A stretch of 64,000 nucleotides of DNA, from contig NC_019864.2 of assembly GCF_002234675.1 (NCBI RefSeq), forward strand, positions 16,757,582-16,821,581, given 5' to 3'. This document shows, piece after piece, positions 50,691-61,581 of the stretch. The translations under genes and the position numbers were made by a program. Numbering within the stretch: the first letter of the stretch is position 1; each line of letters starts with the position of its first letter. The notes under the pieces were generated by a model. It was not told where the DNA came from, made no database searches, and saw nothing but the letters and a program-made list of their open reading frames with translations. This DNA is from Oryzias latipes. Taxonomy: Eukaryota > Chordata > Actinopteri > Beloniformes > Adrianichthyidae.

Positions 50691-53600
50691 TTATACTCTG
50701 GAGCCGTACTCGTCTCGGTCTCCAATAGTGTATCCGACTCTTTTGCTTTCATTATGATCTGCAGCAGATCTGTAAAAATGACAGAAACACATGATACCAA
50801 GGAGAAACCTGGAAAAATCTGAAACGTTGTTCCAAAATGTGGGATAATTATCACAATCAGCAAACACCTTACTTCTCAATTTTCTCTGCTTGGTTGTCGT
50901 TTTTACTTTGAAATGAGAAATTACCCTAAAGAGATGTTTCATGATCTTTTCCTGTTTTGTCCCTTGTGGGGTCACGGGGCTGCCGGAGCCACTTACGGGG
51001 GACAGGGGGGGACACCCTGGACAGGTCGCCGATCTGTCGCAGGGCCACATATCACACACCCATTCATTCTCACACCTATGGACAATTTAGAGTTGCCAAC
51101 AGACCTATGGAGCATGTTTTTGGACGGTGGGAGGAAGCCAGAGACCCCGGAGAGAACCCACACATGCACGGGGAGACATGCAAACTCCACACAGAAAAGT
51201 GTTCTGTTTTCAGGTCCCCCAGCCGGGACTTGAACTGGGGGCCTTCTCGCTGTGAGGCAAGAGCGCTAACCCATGCAGAAACCATGTGTGCCAATAAAAA
51301 TTATTACAACTTAAGGAGGAAGTTATCAAGACGTTTAGAATTGTTTATTGGTTAAAAGCTTCCTCCTCGTCATTTGGTTCACTTCCACTTGTGATAAACT
51401 TTGGATGACATTTATTGTTTGATTAAATGATCATAATGAATAGTTTTAACAATCTCAAATTTTCTTTGGTTGCTTTTTTGATTCAAGTTTGATTCAAGTT
51501 TATACATATCCAGATGTGAATGTATAAAAATCAAGTTAGTTCTCATGTTTTTATTCAAGGTCCACAAGGCATCTTTTAAATCACATCCTGTTTTTGTAGG
51601 TTATTTTTAAGCCTAGTTTTTTTCTACCTTCCTCTCTTATATTGTGTTCTAGAGCCTGTTGAAATCTATTTTTTTTTTCATTTGGAAAAAAATGCCTAAC
51701 TTTCCTCATGAATTCAAATCTAATTCCTGGAAATTATTAGTTTGCAGAAACCCCAAAAATGTTTGTGTCAATATGTGAAAAAAGTGAGACACAGGTTCAA
51801 ATTTAGTGTTTTAAAACTCAACCTAATGGGGGCAGAATTCCTATAAAGTCCCTGACTTGTGGGGCAATTAAGTTTAATTGTTTTCTTGAAATAATGTCTG
51901 CAGTTTTCCATTTTGTATCTAAATTATACAGCTCAATCTATAAAAAGAAGAATGGAAAGCTCTGCCTATGCTGGATTCACTGGTTGCAAATTTAGAAAAG
52001 CTGTCATCTTGTGTGAAACAAAAGGCTGATTTCAAATTAAAATAAAAGTAAAAAATAAACTTACCTCTTTTGCTTAAATAGGCAGCAAATGAAAGAGACT
52101 ATGAAAGCAAATCCCAGTGCTGAAATCACCAGAATAGGGGCCAGTAAGCCTGCAGAGCAGAGAGGCTCATAGTTGTTACTCTTTTACTTTGTTTTGTGAA
52201 AATTACGGTAGTAATTGGATGTTAATAATACCCTTAGAAAAGCAAAAGTAGACTCTATTATAACTGTTCATGTTGGAGGAGCAACATAATTGTTAGACGA
52301 TGTGAAGATAGCACAGTAAAAGATGGGAAAAGCCCAAAGACATAAAGGCAACCTACCGGTGTTGATCCAAGAAAGGTCATCTGAGTAGCAAAAGACACAG
52401 AAACAGTAGAAAGGAAACTGACATAAATGTACTTTATTAAGCGATACACAAAGTTACCGGATTAAGATGACAAACAAACCTCGCCATGACAGAAGTGCCA
52501 GATTTGACTTAAAATAAATATTGTAAAATATAGTTTTTCAGTGACGTTTCAAGGCCAGTCTGTTCTGTACCTCAGAGTTATTTAATATAATTAAACATCA
52601 AATTGTTATTCCTCAAATATTGTAAAAAGAATTAAAGAGAAAAGAGAACTTAATCCCCTCACTACAAATTGACAAGAGTATAACATTTAGCTGTTACAAC
52701 TACCATGACAGATACTGTAGTCTGAAGCAGGATAATTATACTGACAGTTTGATCCATTTTCCCTTTTCACAAAGACAAGTGCAGCTTAAAATACATGACC
52801 ATTTTGTTTTGAGAAAGTAGTTAGAGTTTATTAAAAAAATGTCTAACTACGTTTCCAGAACCATTTCTGCTTTCCAGTTGCATGCATATCCTGCTGAAAG
52901 AAGATCAGGGATTGATGTTTCCACATTTCAAGGTATATAACGGTCTGCAATGATGATTAATGTGTCAAAGTGGCAGATGCAGTTTCGGAGCATAACATTA
53001 ACCAAAGCATCAATCACACTGTCTTCACCAGGATGCTTTTACACATACACTGCATGGTGTTGTGGGTTTCCCTCCCAGACAGCACATGTACGAGTTACGC
53101 AAAGAAAACATGATTCATCAAAAAAGGTTTTGATTTATTTTTAAAGCACACACGTCCATTGTTCGCGTCTTCAGTGATGGACACGGTAGAGCAATACAGC
53201 TCCAAAGGTAACAGACTGTGGTTCATTATGTATTCTGACACTTTTCCTTCCAAATCAGCAAAAACCTCTCCAGAAAATTCAGTTACTGCTGGATTGAACC
53301 ACACAGCCCTGTTTTTCCTACTTATGGGTATCAATGAGCCTTGGCTGCCAAGGTTTTTTCATTATGCTGACCACTGCAGACTAAAAAACTGCACCTTTGG
53401 AGATTAACTGAATCAGTAATCCACATGTCAGCGTTTGTCAAATTTCCTAAAATTTGCACAGATTCTCAAGTTTGTACTTCTTAAACTGGTTTCTAACACT
53501 TCCGCCAATATGCCCCACTCACTAAATTGCCCCCCATATGAAGATGGAATCTGTTCAGAACCCTTAATTTTTGAGTGGAAAGTCATCTGTCCTTTCAGCA

Positions 53601-54457
53601 GCTAATAACATCTCTATTCTGTACCCTAAAGTGCAGGGAAATCAGCATTTCAAGAAAACGATGTCTTGAAATGCTGTGTCTTGGAATCATGGTCCATTAC
53701 AGGACATTACTTTTTGGTTACTTTCTTTGTATCACCTGCAGCAAAAGAACATAACAAGCTAACAGGACAAATGTAAAACAAAGTATTTGACATCTAGATG
53801 AGCGGTTATATGGTGTGTGTTAATTTATCTAATTATGAATGAATTCCTCATCAACACTCATTTTGTCCTGAAAAGTGCTGGAGCCTATCCCAGCTACTGT
53901 AGGGTGAAAGTTTTCTGAAAAAAATCCACCTAAAAAGCCGTTTTTTATAGCTGCACCTACCCCAAAAAGGGCTAACAACTGTTGGGGAAGAAACTACATC
54001 CAGGAGCAGCACAATGTAAGCATATAAATCAGAGAAGATCAAACGATTCAGTCTTCTTCCAGGATTTCAAAATAAATACAATTTTCATTTGTTTTCAACA
54101 GTTATTTGTTAAAAAATATTAGTTTATTAAAGCCCACAAGGCTCATTAGTACATTCTAAAGCTCTTACTTTAGTGTTACAATTCTGTTCTTCCACTGTAT
54201 TCATTTATGCTTTAAATTTAAAATGAATTTTGAGCAACAGATGCATACGTCTTCTTCTGCATGATTGTGGTACCTGGATGTACAAATTTGAAGTATTGTT
54301 TATTTTTAATACAAGAAGTCATAAGGTTAGCTTTCTTAGCCTACTCATATTTTTGCAAAAATACCATCAGCTCTGATGGAAAATGTGTGCAAATGCAAAT
54401 ACAGAGAAGGGCAGTCAGTGTTGAGACAGGACTACACGACTCATTGAAAAAGAAAAA

Positions 54458-54523
<66 letters not shown>

Positions 54524-57500
54524 GAAATAGATACAGCAAATCACAAATGTTTTATGTGCACATACAGTTAATGAAAAATTACTTGATTTCATTTATTATT
54601 GAATAAATGAAGTAAAGATAGATTTAAAAAAATTAAAGTTAAGTTATTCACACGCAGGGGCCCAAAATATTTACAGCAAATATGAACATTGATAGAATTG
54701 TAAGAATGTACCTAGTCTTCCCATTCCATTGGCAAAAGCCAAGGATGTGGGTAACCCTGACTGGGAGTTTTCCTGGAAGCAAATGAAATGCTGCTATGCT
54801 TTGTTATTTGGCCCCCTTGTTTGATTGCAACAGAAGTTTCCCTCTGATTTATCCATGCTTTTGTCAGAGTGCGTTCCAACTCAAGAGCCTCATCTGTCGG
54901 CCGTCCACAAAGAATTTGTCTAACAGTGGGGAGAGCTAAGTGCGACTTGCACTCCAGGTAGCTCTTGAGGTTCAGTTCAGGATAAACTGCGTCTCTGAGA
55001 GCCTGAACAAGATGATTCTTCTTGTGAGACTGTTTGAGCTGATGGAAAACTCTCTGCTCCAGTGAGCTATAGTGCAGTGTGTCTCCAGCCAGTCCCAACT
55101 TTCCCACAAAGCAGTCGGTCTGGCTCTTCCTCCTGAAAGATGGACTCGTCATTTGTTGCTTTGGTTTGGCCAGACTGTCCCTCTGCCATTTCTTGAGGTC
55201 TTTCCTCCTGCCAGCTTGAAGCTTCTGAGAGCCGCTTGGTAGGAGCTTATGTAGCTCTTCATCAGCCAAGTCTGCTAGATCACCAACCAGCAGCTGCTGA
55301 ATGATTTGCTTCCTGGTGTGTGGGGATGTGACTGTAAGAATACCATGCAGTCCTCTGCCTGCATCAGACACAGAGCCAGTGTGGTTAAACATCCCAGGGT
55401 ATGGGGCGCTCCTCAAAACGATTTAGGTCTTTAATTCCCACCATGCAGCAGCGTTGCCATAACAATGCACTAAAAGCCAAGCCATAAACTTCTACATTTT
55501 TTTTAAGAAAACCAACAGTAAACAATCTATATTACACTTTTAGAATATGTGTCATGAGGAGAGTGTGGTACACATGCATGTTTGGCCCTGGTTCTAAGAT
55601 TGCTAAGGTTGTCAGTGCTTTTCAGTAGATCAGCAGAATGGTTCATTCTGTATTAAATATCTGACTTTCTAACATAAAACTCATTAAGATCAGTTAGATT
55701 CAGCACAAAGCACAGCCACAAGCAGGTGAAAAGCCAAAGCCACACAACACAGCCATACAGACAAAAAGAGATCTCCATCATTCATCCAAACTTGTTAATT
55801 TTTAATCATCAATATTGGCATCAACTAATGCCTTAGTCACATGCTTCAGAACTGGAGTTGACCCATACGGACGCTGCGGGTTTTTGACTTGTCCGGGCCC
55901 CTGTGCGGCCTCATCTTAAAGGGAACACAGGTGTGTCTTGCAGTTCCCTTGTTTCTTGAGAAGCCACCATAAAGGACGTCTTGGAAATGGAAGGTACCAT
56001 TGTCGTTTGTGTGTAGTAAGTGTATCGTGAACTAATTGTTGGAATAGTGTCAATTATGACACTTATTACATGTGGCTGACATTGTCGTACAGTGACTTCA
56101 TGCGCATTCTAGTCATTAGTGTGGTGCGTACTGACTGTATGTGATATGTAAGTGCTTGTAAAATGCCCACATAAACCACACTCTGATTGTCTAACCTACT
56201 CATTTCTTAAAGTCAGACTGCAAGCACAGAGTTCGCAAGGAGCGCACATTTATCACTTAAACAGCCCCCCCCCTGTTACACAGTGCACAGGTTTTGAGGG
56301 GGTAGAAAAAAATGAAATACCCATATGACATGCCTGCAACTCAGCTACTTCACCCTTACTTTAACCTTATGTGTTGTTTAAGTGTTTGCTACGACCTGTC
56401 ACTCGCAGCACGTTCATAGAAAAAATTGCGCATGAACATTTTTGCTCACTGGGTTTTCTACAATTGTAAAATTTCCTGCAGGCTGTACAAATTTGCCCAT
56501 TTTTGCCCGCAGACGCCCGTATCCACCCACTAAGGCTATGCAACTGACATTGCACTCATGCACTAACAACAAAGCAAGCATTTTCGAAAACCTATAGTTA
56601 CCTTCTTTAAAAGATGCCAGGACAATTCTGCTGTCGACCAGCTGTGGTTTCCTGTAGTTGCTCTGAAGTGGGATTGTGGCTGAATCCTGGGCAGAGGAGG
56701 AGTAGAGCGCTGTAGCCAGGGCATTAAACTGGAGACATAAAGAACAGAGTATCAGCACAAAGATTTTCCCATGTGAATAAACTGTTTTTGAATAATATAT
56801 GCTTAATTGTGTTCTTAATCTGATAAACAGTTATTTAGGAAAAAAACTGTACAAACTGAAGTACCTGTTTTTGAGAAACCGTCATGGTATTTCTGAACAC
56901 CGTCCACAAAACACTGGGATAGCACGGGGGAGTCGTCAATGAGCCATCATATCGATAATATTCATCCAAACGAGCAGGCAGCAGGGCTCGAATGTTAAAA
57001 CCAGGCACCTGAACTTTTTGATCTGCCAGTTAAAGTGAGAAAAAGCCCGGTGGCGAACGGTTCAAACTTAAATGTAAAATCCACCGTAGTCCAATAAATG
57101 AGCAGCTGACTTACAGATATGAAAACATTAGAAACAATGTTTTGGACAAGAGCTGCTTATTAAACCAAATCATTTTTTTTTTCAAACTTTGTTCATAAAC
57201 TGCAGAAAATCTCTACAAAAGCATTAAGAGACAAACTCTACAGAGAAAGGCTCCAGTTGGACTTTAAATTACAAACCTTCTTGCTTTTTCTATGTTTTCA
57301 TGTAGACTATACACAAATTTTAAATGTTTTAAATTAAATATTATCTTGCTATAGACTAAGAGTAAAATTACAGCAGATTCTTTCTACCAACCCTAACCCC
57401 CCTCTGAAGTAAACAGGAGTCAGAGAGGTATGTGGGATGCAACAGGGGGGTTGGGAATTGTAAAAAAATTACAAATTTACAAACAAATTTGCAAAAAAAA

Positions 57501-60500
57501 TTACAACAAAGAACCAGAGCTCCATAGATCTACTTTTGTGTTTTCTTTTTTTACTTTTTGTAACGAAGCAAAACTATTGCTACATTTCTGTACACAGAGG
57601 CAAGTTAACTTCCCTCCAAAGACATGGCAGGCAACACAGGAGAAGCAAACAAAATGGCTCGCACTATATAAAAGCATTTAAAATTTGGAAATGCATGCCT
57701 ATGTAAAGGAATGCAAGTTTTGGATTTGATATGCAACATGTTGGAGTTACTTTAACTTTACTTTAACTTTTACTGCAAATTAAAGTTAAAAGCTTTATTC
57801 ATTAAAAAAAATACCGTGCTTAAGTTAAAAGGAAATGACCAGTGCATTTCATGTCATGGGGGACTGATCGCCCTCTTGACTTACTTCGATATTTGATGCC
57901 GTTGATGAACCTTAAAAACTGTTCAAACGTTGGATTAAACTCTCCGACCTGTTTAGAGATCACAGTCAGCTAGTCAGATTTTGCGAGCACAACAAATCTG
58001 ATCTAATCTCTCAGTTTAACTCACCTCAATGAGGACACCCAGCACGGCCAAGCCATCAGATTTGTCAACAGCATAGGATATATTGGGGTACTTGTCTGAA
58101 TTGTAGTGTACTACGTGCATCTGTTGAGAAAAAAAATACGGAAATAATGCTACATATTGAATAGTTTATGGAGAAAAGGTGTGTTCTTTTCTGTCTGTTG
58201 TCACAAGAGTTCCTGGACTGCTCAATTTATCTTTTTAGTCGAAGTTTACTGAAATTATGTTTCTTTCTGAATTTTATTTTAAACTCAGCTGAACTAGCTT
58301 TTTTATTATTAAAAATCTGCCGGTTTAAACAAAATAATGCAAGAAGTTCATGTAGGATTCCTCCAACTGATAGCCGATAAAAGTCTCTTTCATGTTCGCA
58401 ACACTTTTTACAGCTGACAACTTTATGGTAATTGCTTTATATCAGGCATTTATTATGTAAACTACACTTGTTGACAAGTCAGAAATAGAGGACACACTTT
58501 TGGTAGAAGCTGAATGAGAAGCAACCTGTTAGTGATAGGATTTTGACTTGAACACTAATGTGAGTTTGTCATTCTAGCCAAATTTGATTCTTTTGTATAT
58601 ATGGAACATTTGCAGTATTTCTGGGAAATGCCCCATTATTGCTGGTAAAACATGTCATCACACAGTTGCGGTTCTGAAGCCTGGAAAAACTTCAAATGAT
58701 CTGTGGTCTTGATGTGTCTGCGTAGAATTTATCGTGAAACTCAGGTCAAACCACAACACCTCACATGCGGCTGTGCTTCAGCTGGGTCACGGTAACGTGA
58801 AAAGACACACGTTCCAGAATCTACTGACTATAATTAAATTGATGGCACATTTAAATGAACGGGCTCTTTTTTCACCTTGTTTGAAGTTTTACAAAGTATT
58901 CTGCTTGAGTAAAACTAAAGTAGATCGTTGTGAGGAAAATGCTTACAGGGCTTGACGTATTAAACCAAACAGACAGACACTTCTTTCAAGAGGTGGATGA
59001 AAGCCACAACATATAATTGTCTGGTGCTTTAATCCCTTCAAGCCCTACAGGAGTGAAGCATTGTACTTTATGTCCACATACATAATTAGACTGTTTCATA
59101 CACTGGCCTCTGTTTTCAGTAAAAGCAGCTTGAAGACAAGATGTCTTATTATCTCTTATTGTAACTGGTGAAAACAACGTTTGAGGGAACAAAAAGAATT
59201 TTCCTCTCCAAAAGGTCACTAGTAGTAGTATTTTTAAATGTTTTTTTTTAATCCAAAATAATATTCAGGTTGCCTTAATTACTTTCAAAATGTGGTCCAT
59301 GAGCTCTTTTATTGGCTTAATTTCTGCCTTAGCATCAAGAACATGTGATTTTCTTGATAGATTCTTCTGCATTATCTGCACTAACTTTGATGTGTGTCAG
59401 CTTCAGTGATCTTTCTGCCAGGTGAAAGTTACACGCTCAGGCATGTGTCATGTACCAGAGATCCCAACATCTGAGGTAGCACATAAAAAAAACCTGCATG
59501 CTGGACATATTTTCGACTGATTGTTTTTACATCACAAACATTGTTGCATCATGTTGCGTCCTGTTGTCTGTTTTCATGTTAACTTAGCTTCCAAGAAAAT
59601 CTGAAAAATGAGGACGTAAGAAAATGTAAAGCTGACATAAAATAAGAAGTTTTATTATACTTGCATATCTAAACACAATTACATTTTGGTTCCCAGCAAT
59701 GTTTGTGCCAGCTGAAAAAAAACAAATACCGGTACATCAAATGTGAAAAGGTTAAATAAATTTCCAATATAAACAGTTTTTTTTTAGGAAATGAAGCTGA
59801 TTTATTACTTTTTGCTGTGTAAAGGTTCTTATTTTAAAGTACACTCAATATTATGAAGGTGATGCCTGCACCGTTTTCTCAAATCTAACATTCATTTTTG
59901 CACTTTGAGGCAATGTATTGATTTTTCAATGTTAGGAATTTTTTTAAGAGTTTAGGAATAATATAAATATTGCAATTTTTCTTTTTAATCTACTTATTTT
60001 AAAAGAAGTGAAATAGGGATAGAGAGTGCAAAACATAGTACAAACGGTATAAAATAGGTTTATTTATTTTTAGATTTTAGAAATTTTCTTGAGTTTTAGT
60101 TGTTTACATCTTAGCTTCTAATCGAGCATTTACAGTAAACTGATAACCAATGTCCAAGCAAAAATAAGGGTTTAAGTTTTTATGCTTTTAAAAAAAGGTT
60201 TCTTTCCTCAAAAATGTACATTTTCACATATTTTTCTAATTATTTTTCTTTAACCCTTCAGGTTGGCTAACTTTTGACCCAATAACATGCAAAAGATGTT
60301 TTTTTTAACAATGATTCTTATGAAATAATATAAAAGAAATAGAAATAAAATAATTGTAATTAGGTGTTATGGTGGATCCAACTCCATTACCTCTGCTGCA
60401 TACTGTTTGCTGTTCACCATGTGTTCAGAACCAGCGATTTGACTGGAGGAGCCCCAGTGGAAATGCAGCTGAGCTGCACTATAACGATGCTGCAAGCTTG

Positions 60501-61581
60501 AGATGTGCATCTTCGAAGGCAAAGATATTTGCACTGCAGATCAAAGGACAGAAAGTTTCAACACACAAAGCAGAGCAACAACCTCTTCCAACACTCATTA
60601 AGCATCAGTTTTACCCTTGACTGAACAGATAAGGTCAGCATGGCCCACTCTGTGAAAGCGGCGTGACTGTATTTAACATGCTTAATGGTGGAGTGATGCT
60701 CAGTGTGCTCCACATGTTTGTCATGAAAAGCCTACATCAGCTTCTTTTGTAAACACGTCACAGTGACGATGTCATTCAGTTTGCGGGGTAGCGGCCTGTC
60801 AGGTATGCGCACATAAGCATTTGTCTGAGCGTTGGATCATGTCACGGCAGTTTATTTATACAGAGTTCCCTGTGATGAATCATTAACATTTTTGCACACA
60901 CAGTCTCCCTAAAATTCCTGGTGTATGGCAGCCCACTTGGGCAGCTCTGCAAAAGAATTTTAAATGTAACAACCCTTTAACGTGAAACACTTTTGTCTGC
61001 ATTCTATTCTGGCAAGAAGCAGTTATATGCAAGACTGACTCTGGAATTGCACATTAAAATAAATCGAGTTTTCTCAATGCACCAGAGCCCAAGGAATGGA
61101 CATCAAAAAGCTTTCACCCATATTTTCCAAGAGAAAACTTGGAGGTTTTTCTTAAGCAAAAGGCAGTTAAGATAATGGGAGAGTCATTACAGAAAATTGC
61201 TGCAGCAGGAGGATTTTCCTACCATTTTCTTTAAACTGACCTAAGAATGTGGTTTCTATGGACCAACATCTCTGATGAAGACACTCCTGTTTTATATTGG
61301 ACTTGATCCTAAATGTTTACAGACACCTGTTTTTTCATGATAAATTGAAATTAATATTTTGAAGAGAAAATAATAAACGGAGTAGATCAAATTTTACTTA
61401 CATGCATGTCCATTGTTACCAAGAGTCAGCTGCTCGTCTGGGGACAGGTTGTAGTTTTGAACCTCAATAGGTCGTAAAGTTGGGTCAAACCTCAACAGCT
61501 CTGACTTGATGTCTATTGGAGACTGGAAAGAACCGCCACAATATGGATAGTGTTTGGACCAGTGGTGCTCTCCCTCTGGTC
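50691..61581 (-). CDS. ca12: Carbonic anhydrase 12, membrane-anchored (5' exon not found)
   Basis: Extracellular carbonic anhydrase (CO2 hydration, pH control) with one membrane span. Exons in transcript order: 61402-61581, 60391-60533, 58025-58120, 57885-57948, 56865-57022, 56602-56728, 52357-52380, 52065-52149, 50691-50769; about 318 aa are covered. The first exon seen starts in phase 1 at [17 protein letters not shown], so an upstream exon with signal peptide lies in a long intron or beyond the window. Zinc ligands are in LHFHWG and MHVVHYN, the proton shuttle in NNGHA, the substrate pocket in GSLTTPPC, and Cys pairs (YPYCGG, TPPCYP) as in secreted CAs. NYNLS and the overall match point to CA12 rather than CA9 or CA14. 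A 24-nt microexon (stem), a TM helix ([19 protein letters not shown]) and a short tail ending GSRV follow. The phases reject the other frame of the last exon. Confidence 0.93.
50945..51290 (+). repeat. Dispersed teleost repeat, LINE 3'-tail type, young copy
   Basis: In the last ca12 intron. It contains CACCCTGGACAGGTCGCC, ATCTGTCGCAGGGCCACATA, GACAATTTAGAGTTGCCAAC, GGAGGAAGCCAGAGACCCCG and ATGCAAACTCCACACAGAAA. It is less decayed than the copy at 7440. Long frames on both strands here are products of the repeat. Confidence 0.7.
53855..54060 (+). repeat. Fragment of the same LINE-tail family plus unknown repeat
   Basis: GCTGGAGCCTATCCCAGCTA at about 53878 matches the 7440 and 50945 copies, but the similarity ends after about 50 bp. 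Confidence 0.45.
54467..54519. repeat. TA dinucleotide microsatellite
   Basis: About 26 TA units preceded by an A-rich run, in a ca12 intron just downstream of the nested gene. It is likely length-polymorphic. Confidence 0.95.
54592..54597 (-). terminator. Polyadenylation signal of the nested gene
   Basis: AATAAA on the minus strand, about 115 bp past the stop codon of the 54712-55392 gene. It fits a compact independent transcript. Confidence 0.5.
54712..55392 (-). CDS. Unrecognised single-exon protein gene nested in a ca12 intron
   Basis: I do not recognise this protein. It has 226 aa from the first ATG ([19 protein letters not shown]) and ends [12 protein letters not shown]. The frame is open eight codons further to a TTG, with an in-frame TAA at 55423-55425, so 55392 is the only good start (G at -3). 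An acidic/Leu patch ([20 protein letters not shown]) leads into a Lys/Arg-rich stretch ([19 protein letters not shown]), then a mixed helical-looking region ([20 protein letters not shown]) and a Ser-rich tail. There is no signal peptide, TM helix or transposase-like motif. It is the longest single open frame outside the recognised exons and sits alone in the 4.2-kb intron between ca12 exons 52357 and 56602, on the same strand. A perfect RFX X-box lies 61 bp upstream and AATAAA downstream. Alternatives: retrocopy, or alternative last exon of ca12. Confidence 0.65.
   Translation of the reverse strand: MFNHTGSVSDAGRGLHGILTVTSPHTRKQIIQQLLVGDLADLADEELHKLLPSGSQKLQAGRRKDLKKWQRDSLAKPKQQMTSPSFRRKSQTDCFVGKLGLAGDTLHYSSLEQRVFHQLKQSHKKNHLVQALRDAVYPELNLKSYLECKSHLALPTVRQILCGRPTDEALELERTLTKAWINQRETSVAIKQGGQITKHSSISFASRKTPSQGYPHPWLLPMEWED
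55453..55466 (-). promoter_or_regulatory. X-box (RFX site) upstream of the nested gene
   Basis: ATTGTTATGGCAAC on the minus strand matches the X-box consensus RYYNYYWTRRNRAC at every position. It lies 61 bp upstream of the nested gene's ATG, the usual spacing for RFX-driven ciliary genes. Confidence 0.55.

Noticed and set aside
50657-50863. Alternative reading of the last ca12 exon ending SLQDY
   Set aside because: The preceding exon ends with two bases of a codon (AG), which forces the frame ending GSRV.
50957-51355. Frames of 65-132 aa on both strands
   Set aside because: They lie in a dispersed LINE-tail repeat and do not resemble a host gene.
54261-54592. Frames rich in Tyr-Ile repeats
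   Set aside because: They are translations of the TA microsatellite.
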